DNA of 16,800 nucleotides from Oscillospiraceae bacterium (lineage in GTDB: Bacteria > Bacillota > Clostridia > Oscillospirales > Acutalibacteraceae), in assembly GCA_029004655.1 (NCBI GenBank), contig JAQVYP010000022.1:1-16800 (forward strand), read 5' to 3'. This document shows positions 1-8,190 of this stretch, in pieces. Numbering within the stretch: position 1 is the first letter of the stretch; every line of letters begins with the position of its first letter. A model generated the notes under the pieces. The model was not told the origin of the DNA and searched no databases. It saw nothing but the letters and a program-made list of their open reading frames with translations. Made by a program: the position numbers and the translations under genes.

Positions 1-115
1 CTGCGCCGCACGGCGGTATGGTCCCGCACAGGCAGCCTCGGCAATTTGTGCTGACAACATTCCGCTCATAAAGCCACTACCATTCTTACCGATAGCTTTA
101 TCCAAAAGGTAAACA
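1..115. other. Unidentified left flank upstream of the hsdR break
   Basis: These bases are not part of hsdR. Read in the hsdR frame they carry a TGA at 52-54, and the residues after it (from ILTDSF) do not resemble the HsdR N-terminus; HsdR similarity begins near position 115-125. On the minus strand one frame is fully open from about 180 down to position 1 and has protein-like, alanine-rich composition (…SGMLSAQIAEAA…), so this could be a slice of a minus-strand gene leaving the window. I do not recognise a family. None of the frames looks like the missing N-terminal half of the terminase at the other end of the window. Confidence 0.3.
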
Positions 116-174
116 AAAGACTTTGTAAGGACCCGAACATCGGCAAACAGCAAGCAAAGCTTTATGCCGATTGT

Positions 175-2736
175 TTGGAGAAAAAATACGGCCGCAGGCC
201 GATGATGTTCACCGCCAACGGGTTTGAAACCTACTTTTGGGATGATAAAAGCTCACCTCAGCGCAAGGTAAGCGGCATTTTCAGCAAGGATGATTTACAG
301 AAGCTGATTAACCGCCGAGAGGAGCGCAAAAATCTTGATAGTATTATTATAGATGATAAAATCACAGACCGATATTATCAAAAGGAAGCTATCCGCGCCG
401 TTTGCGATAACATTAAGCACGGATATCGCCGCAGTTTGCTTGTTATGGCAACCGGTACCGGCAAAACACGAACAGCTTCAAGCCTTACTGATGTATTATC
501 TCGTGGTGGATATATTACTAATGTTCTGTTTCTTGCCGACCGTACCGCTCTTGTAAAACAAGCAAAGGACGATTTTAAGAATTATTTGCCTGATATGTCT
601 CTTTGCAATCTGCTTTCTAATAAAGACGATAAAAATGCGCGAATTGTGTTTTCTACCTACCCAACCATGCTCAACTCTATTGATTCGACCAAAACAGAAA
701 GCGGGCAGATATTATTTACACCTGCACATTTTGATTTGATTATTGTTGATGAAGCACACCGCAGTATTTTTAAAAAGTACCGTGCAATATTTGAATATTT
801 TGATGCGTTGATAGTCGGTTTAACCGCGACGCCCAAAACTGAAGTTGACCGTAATACCTATGATTTTTTTGAAATGGAGCATGGTGTGCCGACCTATGCA
901 TATGATTATGAAACCGCCAGAGATATAGACCATGTTTTGGTTCCATATCATAATATAGAAACCACTACAAAGTTTTTAGAAGAGGGCATTACATACGATA
1001 ATCTTTCAGATGAGGATAAGGCACGTTATGAGGAAGATTTTATTGATGATGACGGTAGTCTGCCCGATTTCATCCCATCACCTAAGCTAAATGAATTTGT
1101 TTTCAATAAAAAGACCGTTGATCTTGTCTTACAGGATTTAATGACCAAAGGCATAAAAGTAGCCGGTGGTGACCGGATTGGTAAATCAATAATATTTGCA
1201 CAAAACAAAAAACACGCACAATATATCGTGGAACGCTTTGACGCATTGTATCCACAGTATAATGGCGGATTTTGCAAACGAATTATTTGTGATGATACCT
1301 ATGCGCAGACGGTGATTGATGATTTTAAACAGCCTGCTGCGCCTACTCAATATAATATTGAATTAGAAAAAGAACCTCATATCGCTGTATCTGTAGATAT
1401 GATGGATACCGGAATAGATGTGCCGCATATATTGAATCTTGTGTTTTTTAAGAAGGTTCGCTCTAAGACAAAGTTCTGGCAGATGCTTGGACGTGGTACA
1501 CGGATTTGCAAAGGTATTGAATGTGTAGATTCTAAAGATGGAGTTTATACCGATAAACGTCGTTTCTATATTTTTGATTACTGCGGAAACTTTGAATTTT
1601 TCCGTCAAAATAAGGACGGTGTTAAAGGCAACGAAACTCAGACACTCAGTGAAGCAATTTTTATAAAGCGTATACGGCTAATTCACCATTTTCAGGAGTC
1701 CGCCTTTGCAGAAGATACTTATATAAAATGGCGCAATGACTTAATCGATATTGTGTTAAAACAAGTACAGGCACTAAACACAGAGCTTGTTTCGGTGCGA
1801 CTGCAATTAAAACATATTGAGAAGTTTAAAAATGCTGATTATTTTGTTTGTTTATCTGAGCAGGACAAGCATGAGTTGATTTCCTTTATTGCACCGCTTG
1901 TTTATATGGATGAAAACGACGAGTTTGCAAAACGGTTTGATAATTTTATGTATGGACTAATGCTCTCTCAAATTGAGGCATTGTCATCTTTCAAGCGCGC
2001 AAAAAAGCAGTTGTGCAATATTGTGGTGGAACTGGAACGGCGAAGCACCATACCTCAAATTAAGCTTAAGCTTCCTCTGATTCATACTATCGGAACTGAT
2101 GAATTCTGGGATGCGGGTGACTTGATTGCTTTTGAAGATGTCAGAACTGCACTACGCGAACTAATTAAATTTCTCGTTGACGGAAATGCACTCAACCCAA
2201 TTTATACTGACTTGGCTGATCCGATTATTAATACCAAAGAGGGAGACATTCTTGACCCGGGATACGAATTTCAAGATTATAAGCTAAAGGTAAACCGCTA
2301 TATTGAGCAGCACAAGGATGATTTGGCAATATGGAAGTTGCGGAATAACTTGCCCCTTACTCCCGCCGATTATCAGGCTTTGGCAAATGTGTTTACCAAA
2401 GAGCTTGGCAGTGAAGAAGACTATAAAAAGGAATTCGGTGAAACACCCTTTGGGCTTTTAATACGCAAAATTGCTAAACTTGAATACGATGCTGCCATGC
2501 ATGTATTTTCAGAGTTTATAAATAATCAGTCTTTAAATCAGCATCAAATTGTATTTGTGAAAAAGGTTATAGATTATGTGGTTCAGAATGGTTATATTGA
2601 AAACGTGTCTGAACTAATGAAACCGCCTTTTGATAAGCCTATGAGTTTTATAAAGCTGTTTGACGCAAAGGAACAGGAACGCATAATTACGCTTGTTAAC
2701 CTGATAAAAAATAATGCAGTAAAAATAGTGGCTTAA
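175..2736 (+). CDS. hsdR: Type I restriction enzyme R subunit (HsdR), 5'-truncated, nuclease core missing
   Basis: HsdR subunits of type I restriction complexes hydrolyse ATP to translocate DNA and then cut it. This 853-residue frame keeps the whole SF2 motor: Walker A MATGTGKT at residues 91-98, DEAH at 192-195, TATP at 217-220, DTGIDVP at 411-417 and QMLGRGTR at 436-443. It also keeps the long helical C-terminal part of the EcoEI-R type. Similarity to HsdR starts upstream of the nominal TTG start, around base 115 (…CKDPNIGKQQAKLYADC…), which normally follows directly after the catalytic D…ExK nuclease core. That core is absent, and TGA at 52-54 closes the frame upstream. No convincing RBS precedes TTG 175 or ATG 202. 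No hsdM or hsdS is visible. It is probably a broken gene; an expressed nuclease-less motor is possible but unproven. Confidence 0.85.
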   Translation: MEKKYGRRPMMFTANGFETYFWDDKSSPQRKVSGIFSKDDLQKLINRREERKNLDSIIIDDKITDRYYQKEAIRAVCDNIKHGYRRSLLVMATGTGKTRTASSLTDVLSRGGYITNVLFLADRTALVKQAKDDFKNYLPDMSLCNLLSNKDDKNARIVFSTYPTMLNSIDSTKTESGQILFTPAHFDLIIVDEAHRSIFKKYRAIFEYFDALIVGLTATPKTEVDRNTYDFFEMEHGVPTYAYDYETARDIDHVLVPYHNIETTTKFLEEGITYDNLSDEDKARYEEDFIDDDGSLPDFIPSPKLNEFVFNKKTVDLVLQDLMTKGIKVAGGDRIGKSIIFAQNKKHAQYIVERFDALYPQYNGGFCKRIICDDTYAQTVIDDFKQPAAPTQYNIELEKEPHIAVSVDMMDTGIDVPHILNLVFFKKVRSKTKFWQMLGRGTRICKGIECVDSKDGVYTDKRRFYIFDYCGNFEFFRQNKDGVKGNETQTLSEAIFIKRIRLIHHFQESAFAEDTYIKWRNDLIDIVLKQVQALNTELVSVRLQLKHIEKFKNADYFVCLSEQDKHELISFIAPLVYMDENDEFAKRFDNFMYGLMLSQIEALSSFKRAKKQLCNIVVELERRSTIPQIKLKLPLIHTIGTDEFWDAGDLIAFEDVRTALRELIKFLVDGNALNPIYTDLADPIINTKEGDILDPGYEFQDYKLKVNRYIEQHKDDLAIWKLRNNLPLTPADYQALANVFTKELGSEEDYKKEFGETPFGLLIRKIAKLEYDAAMHVFSEFINNQSLNQHQIVFVKKVIDYVVQNGYIENVSELMKPPFDKPMSFIKLFDAKEQERIITLVNLIKNNAVKIVA

Positions 2737-2830
2737 GTTTAATCTTATTCATTATGCAATCCGTTTTGCATTATATTTTATATTACTGGCTAAAAAAACA
2801 GAGATGACTAAAACAATCAGGAAGATAATT

Positions 2831-2863
2831 TTAGTTATTGGTTTTAGAGTAAAGCGTTATAAT
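2831..2863 (+). promoter_or_regulatory. Candidate sigma-70-type promoter for the HNH/Mrr pair
   Basis: TATAAT at 2858-2863 is a perfect -10 hexamer, 17 bases downstream of a weak -35 (TTATTG, 2835-2840). It lies about 30 bases before the GTG start at 2892 and inside the 155-base gap after hsdR, so the two nuclease genes probably have their own transcript. The assignment rests on consensus matching in AT-rich DNA and could be fortuitous. Confidence 0.45.
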
Positions 2864-2891
2864 TATAATTTTAAATAGGAGTGAGGACGCC

Positions 2892-3749
2892 GTGAATAGT
2901 TTTGAGAATTATGTATATAAAGCAGAAGTGAATTGGTCTTTACTTACAGAGGGTCTGACTCTCCCTGTTGAAAATCAGGTTATTTTCGCACGCAATATGG
3001 GAACTTTTCTGCAACGCGGCGAATCAAAAGAAATCTCTTTATATCTTAATGGAAAAAGATATAAGGCACATATATACAATGTTAATTTTGATTCTAAATT
3101 TAATAGAAATAAGGATACTCTTCAAATTCGATATCCCAGAAACGGTAATTTTTCAAAAGCATTACAAATTTGTTTTTCATCAAGTTATATACATATAGAA
3201 TCGCAAAGAATGTTGCGTCTTCCCGGTGATCGTACCATGATTAAAGTGCCAGAAGAACGCAAAGAATATCTTGCAATATATACTACTGAATATGATGACT
3301 CATATGTTTTAGAGACGATTGAAGCAAATGACATCCTCTTACTTAGACAAGCGGTTCAAAATAATTCAGAGCGAATATTTGAATCAAGCTTTAATTATGA
3401 TGTAGAAGATTTTGATGCAGATATGATTGAGGATAAGAGAATTGTAAAAATAAGAAAACTCAACAGGAAGATTGGGGACAATCTTAAGCTCCTTTATGGT
3501 TATCGGTGCCAAATTTGCGGTAGACTTATCGGTGAAGATTACGGAGCTCACGTTGTTGAAGCACACCATATAGATTATTTTGTAAGCAGTTTAAATAATG
3601 ATGCAAATAATCAACTAATTGTCTGCCCCAATCATCATAGTATTATCCATGAAATAAACCCTGTATTTGATAGGCCAAAACTTATTTACATATATCCAAA
3701 CGGTATTCAGGAAGGGCTAATGATAAATCAACATTTAAATTTTAATTAG
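2892..3749 (+). CDS. HNH endonuclease, restriction-type
   Basis: This 285-residue protein ends in an HNH (ββα-metal) nuclease domain. A CQIC pair (C206, C209) and a second C/H set (C245, H248/H249) form the likely zinc site. HHI at 225-227, N240 and H253 fit the catalytic His-Asn-His arrangement. Residues ~25-110 form a separate β-rich domain (VENQVIFARN…LNGKRYKAHI…DTLQIRYP), reminiscent of B3/EcoRII-N-like DNA-reading domains seen in front of HNH restriction enzymes; that comparison is from memory and is inference. The GTG start is favoured by TAGGAGTGAGG just upstream (about 2876-2886). Its stop codon TAG overlaps the RBS of the Mrr-family gene that follows, so the pair is almost certainly co-translated. 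No cognate methyltransferase is nearby, which is compatible with a type IV, modification-dependent enzyme. Confidence 0.85.
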   Translation: MNSFENYVYKAEVNWSLLTEGLTLPVENQVIFARNMGTFLQRGESKEISLYLNGKRYKAHIYNVNFDSKFNRNKDTLQIRYPRNGNFSKALQICFSSSYIHIESQRMLRLPGDRTMIKVPEERKEYLAIYTTEYDDSYVLETIEANDILLLRQAVQNNSERIFESSFNYDVEDFDADMIEDKRIVKIRKLNRKIGDNLKLLYGYRCQICGRLIGEDYGAHVVEAHHIDYFVSSLNNDANNQLIVCPNHHSIIHEINPVFDRPKLIYIYPNGIQEGLMINQHLNFN

Positions 3750-3760
3750 GAGTGATAAAT

Positions 3761-4771
3761 ATGGCTATTTGGTTATGTAGGGCAGGTCGTATTGGAGAGT
3801 ACGAAACAAAATTCATTGAGGACAAGCGTATATATTGCACTTGGAACAACCTACCCGTTTCAATTATAGATTTTACTACCAAGCAGGATTTGCAACAATA
3901 TTTTGTAGACAATGACGCAGATGTTAAAGTGAAAACAGCCATGAACTGGGCAAGCCAAGTGTGGCCTTTTGGTCACGATATGAAAAAGAATGAATTAGTT
4001 ATTTTACCAAGCAAAACAAAACCGGTTGTTCATGTCGGAAAAATAATTGGCGATTATGAATTTGATGCAAATGCAGATAATCCTTATTATCATTCAAGAA
4101 AAGTTGATTGGTTTGCATTAAATATACCTAAAAGTAATTTTGAACAAGATATTTTATATTCATTGGGGGCATTTATGACTATCTGCCGAATTAAACAGGA
4201 AGATAGAATTAATGCGGTTGTAAATTCTTTTAAACGCGGAAATACACCCGTTACAGTAATTTCAGAAGATGAACCAAATATTGAAGTTCGTGATATTGAA
4301 GCAGATGCTATTGAAGAAATAGCTAACATGATCATTCGCAAAACCAAAGGTCATGGATTAGCAAAAATAGTTGATGCAATTTTGAAAGCAAAAGGTTTCA
4401 CTACATATATTAGCCCTGCCGGTCCTGATAAAGGTGTAGACATTTTAGCTTCTGCGGGCACTTTGGGATTTGGCAGCCCTAAGATTTGTGTTCAAGTAAA
4501 ATCTTCAGATACACCTGTTGACAGAATAACTCTCGATCAACTTGGTGGCGTAATGAAGAATTTCAATGCAGAATATGGGTTGCTTGTATCTTGGAGTGGA
4601 TTTAAATCCTCTGTAATCAATGAGACTGCAAAGCAATTTTTTGACATTAGATTTTGGTCTCATAAAGAAATAATTGAAGAATTCTTAACTCATTATAATG
4701 AAATGGACAATGAGATTAAAGAGTTAATACCCTTGAAAAAAATCTGGGTAATTAACACCATTGATGAATAG
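3761..4771 (+). CDS. Mrr-family restriction endonuclease with EVE/PUA-like N-terminus
   Basis: The 336-residue product has two parts. Residues 1-120 (MAIWLCRAGRIGEYE…VWPFGHDMKKNE…HVGKIIGDYEFD) match the pattern of the EVE/PUA-like domain that often precedes Mrr and McrB-type nucleases and is thought to read modified bases. Residues ~180-310 form an Mrr-type PD-(D/E)xK nuclease: G-L-A at 199-201, then KGVD ending in D227, then QVKSS with Q245 and K247 as the QxK variant of the catalytic lysine site. ATG 3761 is preferred over the in-frame GTG 3752 because TTAGGAGTGA ends eight bases upstream of it. It is coupled to the HNH gene, so I infer that the two act on the same incoming modified DNA or are alternative effectors expressed together. 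Confidence 0.87.
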   Translation: MAIWLCRAGRIGEYETKFIEDKRIYCTWNNLPVSIIDFTTKQDLQQYFVDNDADVKVKTAMNWASQVWPFGHDMKKNELVILPSKTKPVVHVGKIIGDYEFDANADNPYYHSRKVDWFALNIPKSNFEQDILYSLGAFMTICRIKQEDRINAVVNSFKRGNTPVTVISEDEPNIEVRDIEADAIEEIANMIIRKTKGHGLAKIVDAILKAKGFTTYISPAGPDKGVDILASAGTLGFGSPKICVQVKSSDTPVDRITLDQLGGVMKNFNAEYGLLVSWSGFKSSVINETAKQFFDIRFWSHKEIIEEFLTHYNEMDNEIKELIPLKKIWVINTIDE

Positions 4772-4792
4772 TTATCAAAAAGGAGTTTCACC

Positions 4793-4849
4793 TTGCTAAA
4801 AAAGCTTATACGAACATGTTATAAGCACATAATTAGGTGCAAAGCTTGA
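4793..4849 (+). other. Possible 18-codon leader peptide or relic gene start
   Basis: AAAAAGGAG (4778-4784) followed by TTG at 4793 opens an 18-residue frame (MLKKLIRTCYKHIIRCKA) ending in TGA. The RBS is as good as those of the real genes, but the frame is tiny. It also spans a 7-bp inverted repeat, GCTTATA (4804-4810) and TATAAGC (4820-4826). It may be a leader peptide, the stub of a deleted gene, or chance. Confidence 0.2.
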
Positions 4850-4929
4850 CGAAGTGACGAACATGCTTTCAAAATATTTTGTCATTACTATTAATCTTAC
4901 AAAAAATACTTTTTATTCCAAAGAATTAG

Positions 4930-4938
4930 TGTTATAAT
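4930..4938 (+). promoter_or_regulatory. Extended -10 promoter element ahead of the PLD-helicase operon
   Basis: TGTTATAAT is an extended -10 (TGnTATAAT). It lies about 90 bases before the ATG at 5029, and the -35 region is only T-rich. It falls in the gap after the Mrr gene, so the operon that follows is likely transcribed independently. The 5' leader would be about 80 bases long. Confidence 0.45.
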
Positions 4939-5028
4939 ATATAATTGTGTAGAATAATGGTTTTATTTGTGTGTATTTATGTAATCGGTATAAGCTTAAA
5001 ATATATAAACGCATCAAGGAGTATAACA

Positions 5029-8000
5029 ATGCTAAAACCAGGCCTTTACGAACAGGTTATTAATAGAATAATCTCACAAGAGCTTGACTCTACGGACAAG
5101 CTTATTAAAACGGCGCCTATTGATAATGCTGAAAGTTCGAAGGTTTTAGCAAAGTACATAACTGAAATCATAGAAAAAGGGCTTGAAAATGTCAAGGATA
5201 ATGGCGGAGATATCGAAAGTCAAGTAACACTAATTAATAAGCTCATTGAGCTAATAAGAATGGAAACAAAAGAAGCTGATTTTGACGTGCTATCTGTTGA
5301 TGAGCGTGCAGAACAGCTTCTTGCTCTTTTAAATAAAGCTAACACGATATATGCTATTGATGAAAAGGCAGAGATTGTTCGTCCTGAAACCTCACTCGCT
5401 ATCAGTTCCCTTTTTACCGGTGCTGTGCATGAACCAAGTATGTTTTCGGAGCTCAAAAAAGAAATTTTATCCTGCGATAAAATTGATATGCTTGTGTCAT
5501 TTATCAAATGGAGTGGCTTACGGTTGATTATAGACGAGCTTATAAACTTTACTCAAAAAGGCGGGCAGCTTCGCATTATTACTACATCCTATACGGGTGC
5601 TACCGATGCTAAGGCGATTGAGGAGCTACGGCAGCTCCAAAATACTGAAATCAAAATTTCTTATGACACGAAACGTACTCGTCTACATGCAAAGACCTAT
5701 GTTTTTTATCGTGCAACAGGCTTTACTACCGCTTATGTCGGCTCATCAAACCTTTCTAATGCGGCTATTTCCAGCGGTTTAGAGTGGAATGTTAAGGTTA
5801 CTGCAAAGGATTTGCCTGATACGGTGAAAAAGATAGATGCAACCTTTGATAGCTATTGGAATTCAAGTGAATTTGAAAGCTATACCGGTGAGCAAGTGCA
5901 TCGTTTAGAGAGAGCGTTGAAGGCCGAAAAATACTCCGAAACAAATAATCCTTCACAATACTTGTTTGACATTCGTCCCTACCCTTATCAGCAAGAAATA
6001 CTGGATAAGCTTGAAGCAGAACGCAAGGTTCGAGGACATTATAAAAATCTTATTGTAGCAGCTACCGGTACTGGAAAGACCGTCATTTCCGCCTTTGATT
6101 ACAAGCGGTTTTGTAAGGAAAATACTCAAAGTAAAACCCGAATTTTATTTGTTGCGCATCGCGAAGAAATTTTAAAGCAAAGTATGGATTGTTTTAGAGG
6201 TGTACTGAAAGATGCAAACTTTGGTGATTTGTTTGTTGGTGGGTATAAGCCTGACGGTATTGATCATTTGTTTATTTCGGTCCAGACATTTAATTCACAG
6301 GAATTGCATTTAAAAACCGCGCCTGATTTTTATGACTATATTATAATAGATGAATTTCATCATGCGGCTGCACCTACCTATCAAAAGCTGCTTACATATT
6401 ACAAACCCAAAATCTTGCTGGGGCTTACCGCAACACCTGAACGTATGGACGGTAAGAGCATACTTGAATATTTCGATAATCGTATTGCGGCAGAAATAAG
6501 GCTTCCAGAAGCCATTGACCGCAAGCTACTCTCCCCTTTCCAATACTTTGGTGTTACCGATACCATCGACCTGGGTGACCTAAAGTGGGTACGGGGCGGA
6601 TATGAAAGGTCCGAACTTACAAAGTTGTATTCCCTCAATTTGATATCGGCAAATAAACGTGCAAATATGATTATACAATCGATACTCAAATATGTAACAG
6701 ATATTGATGACGTAAAAGGGCTTGGCTTCTGTGTTTCGATCGAACACGCCAAGTTCATGTCAGACTATTTTAACGATCATGGTATTCCATCTATCTATTT
6801 GATAGGTCAATCTGCCGATGATGAAAGAAATACAGCTAAATCAAGACTGATCAGCGGAGAAATTCGTTTTATTTTTGTCGTAGATATTTACAATGAAGGT
6901 GTCGACATCCCAGAGGTAAACACAGTTTTATTTCTGCGCCCAACCGAATCACTTACAGTGTTTTTGCAACAGCTTGGTCGCGGACTACGACTTACCGAAA
7001 ATAAAGAATGTTTAACTGTACTTGATTTCATCGGTCAGGCAAATAAAAAATATAACTTTGAAGATAAATTTGCAGCACTTCTTTCAAATACAACCCATAG
7101 CGTTCAGCGTGAAATCAAGGACGGATTCATTTCTGTTCCAAAGGGTTGTTATATTCAGTTGGAGCGCAAGGCAAAAGAATATATTTTAAACAATATCCGT
7201 TCTTCCTTTGGCGCAAAAGCAGGGCTTGTTTCACGCATTGCCACTTTTGAGGAGGACAGCAGTCTTCCCCTTAATATCGAAAACTTCTGTGAATATTATC
7301 ACTTTGATATACGTCAGATTTATAATAGAGCTTCCTTTTCAAGATTTTGTGTATTAGCAGGCGTCAGAGATTATTTTGAAGAAGAATCGGAAGAACTTAT
7401 AACCAAAGCGTTTTCTCGCATTTGCGCTATCGACGCACGCCGCTGGATAGCATTTTTATTGAAAGCATTACCTGATATTGAAAATACAACTCTTACAAAA
7501 GAACAAGAAAAAATGCTGCATATGATGCAGTTTACTATATGGCAAAAATCCTTTGAGGAATGTGGATTTTCGGATATTAAAGACGGGTTTATTCAGCTAA
7601 AGAACAGCCCCGTTATGTTTGCAGAAATGCTTGAAATCCTGCAATACAATTATAATAAAATTGACTTTATTGATGATAAGGTGGACTTCGGTTTTGAATG
7701 TCCGCTTGATTTGCATTGCACCTATACAAGAGACCAAATTCTCGTTGCGCTTGATTTTATGAAGCCCTCTACCGTACGAGAAGGTGTAAAATACTTACCT
7801 GATAAAAAGACTGATCTCTTCTTTGTAACGCTTAACAAAGCCGACAAAGACTATTCACCGACTACCATGTATAACGACTATTCCATTAACGAGTGGCTAT
7901 TCCACTGGCAGAGCCAAAGCACCACTTCGGCAGAATCACCTACCGGTCAAAGATATATAAATCACAGAAAAACAGGCAGTAAAATTTTGCTCTTTGTCCG

Positions 8001-8163
8001 TGAATTTAAGACGGATATTTCAGGCGCAGCACCATATACGTTCTTAGGCCTTGCCGACTATATAAAACACGAAGGTAGCCGTCCGATGAGTATGACATGG
8101 AAGCTGCATGAATCAATCCCAGCGAAGTATTTGAAAAAGACAAATAAGTTGGTGGTGGGGTAA
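5029..8163 (+). CDS. PLD-nuclease / SF2 helicase / DUF3427 fusion protein
   Basis: This 1044-residue protein combines three modules. An N-terminal helical part is followed by a phospholipase-D-like nuclease half-site: HAK (H220, K222) and GSSNLS (238-243). Then comes an SF2 helicase with Walker A AATGTGKT (344-351), DEFH (441-444), TATP (467-470), NEGVDIP (622-628) and QQLGRGLR (647-654). The last ~350 residues, rich in aromatic and charged blocks (REGVKYLPDKKTDLFF, INHRKTGSKILLF), match DUF3427. Such proteins are thought to unwind and cut DNA, but their biological job is not settled. A TTG at 4945 would add 28 residues; ATG 5029 is chosen because AAGGAG ends seven bases upstream and the family begins there. 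It is the first gene of a three-gene operon. A single HKD motif suggests that two protomers form one PLD active site. Confidence 0.88.
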   Translation: MLKPGLYEQVINRIISQELDSTDKLIKTAPIDNAESSKVLAKYITEIIEKGLENVKDNGGDIESQVTLINKLIELIRMETKEADFDVLSVDERAEQLLALLNKANTIYAIDEKAEIVRPETSLAISSLFTGAVHEPSMFSELKKEILSCDKIDMLVSFIKWSGLRLIIDELINFTQKGGQLRIITTSYTGATDAKAIEELRQLQNTEIKISYDTKRTRLHAKTYVFYRATGFTTAYVGSSNLSNAAISSGLEWNVKVTAKDLPDTVKKIDATFDSYWNSSEFESYTGEQVHRLERALKAEKYSETNNPSQYLFDIRPYPYQQEILDKLEAERKVRGHYKNLIVAATGTGKTVISAFDYKRFCKENTQSKTRILFVAHREEILKQSMDCFRGVLKDANFGDLFVGGYKPDGIDHLFISVQTFNSQELHLKTAPDFYDYIIIDEFHHAAAPTYQKLLTYYKPKILLGLTATPERMDGKSILEYFDNRIAAEIRLPEAIDRKLLSPFQYFGVTDTIDLGDLKWVRGGYERSELTKLYSLNLISANKRANMIIQSILKYVTDIDDVKGLGFCVSIEHAKFMSDYFNDHGIPSIYLIGQSADDERNTAKSRLISGEIRFIFVVDIYNEGVDIPEVNTVLFLRPTESLTVFLQQLGRGLRLTENKECLTVLDFIGQANKKYNFEDKFAALLSNTTHSVQREIKDGFISVPKGCYIQLERKAKEYILNNIRSSFGAKAGLVSRIATFEEDSSLPLNIENFCEYYHFDIRQIYNRASFSRFCVLAGVRDYFEEESEELITKAFSRICAIDARRWIAFLLKALPDIENTTLTKEQEKMLHMMQFTIWQKSFEECGFSDIKDGFIQLKNSPVMFAEMLEILQYNYNKIDFIDDKVDFGFECPLDLHCTYTRDQILVALDFMKPSTVREGVKYLPDKKTDLFFVTLNKADKDYSPTTMYNDYSINEWLFHWQSQSTTSAESPTGQRYINHRKTGSKILLFVREFKTDISGAAPYTFLGLADYIKHEGSRPMSMTWKLHESIPAKYLKKTNKLVVG

Positions 8164-8190
8164 ATAACATACTGAAAGGACGGTGTTCGT

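Noticed and set aside
175..4771. A complete type I restriction-modification system
   Set aside because: No hsdM or hsdS is present and the R subunit lacks its nuclease core.
4945..5028. 28-residue N-terminal extension of the PLD-helicase from TTG 4945
   Set aside because: No RBS precedes the TTG, the extension overlaps the promoter region, and ATG 5029 has AAGGAG at good spacing.
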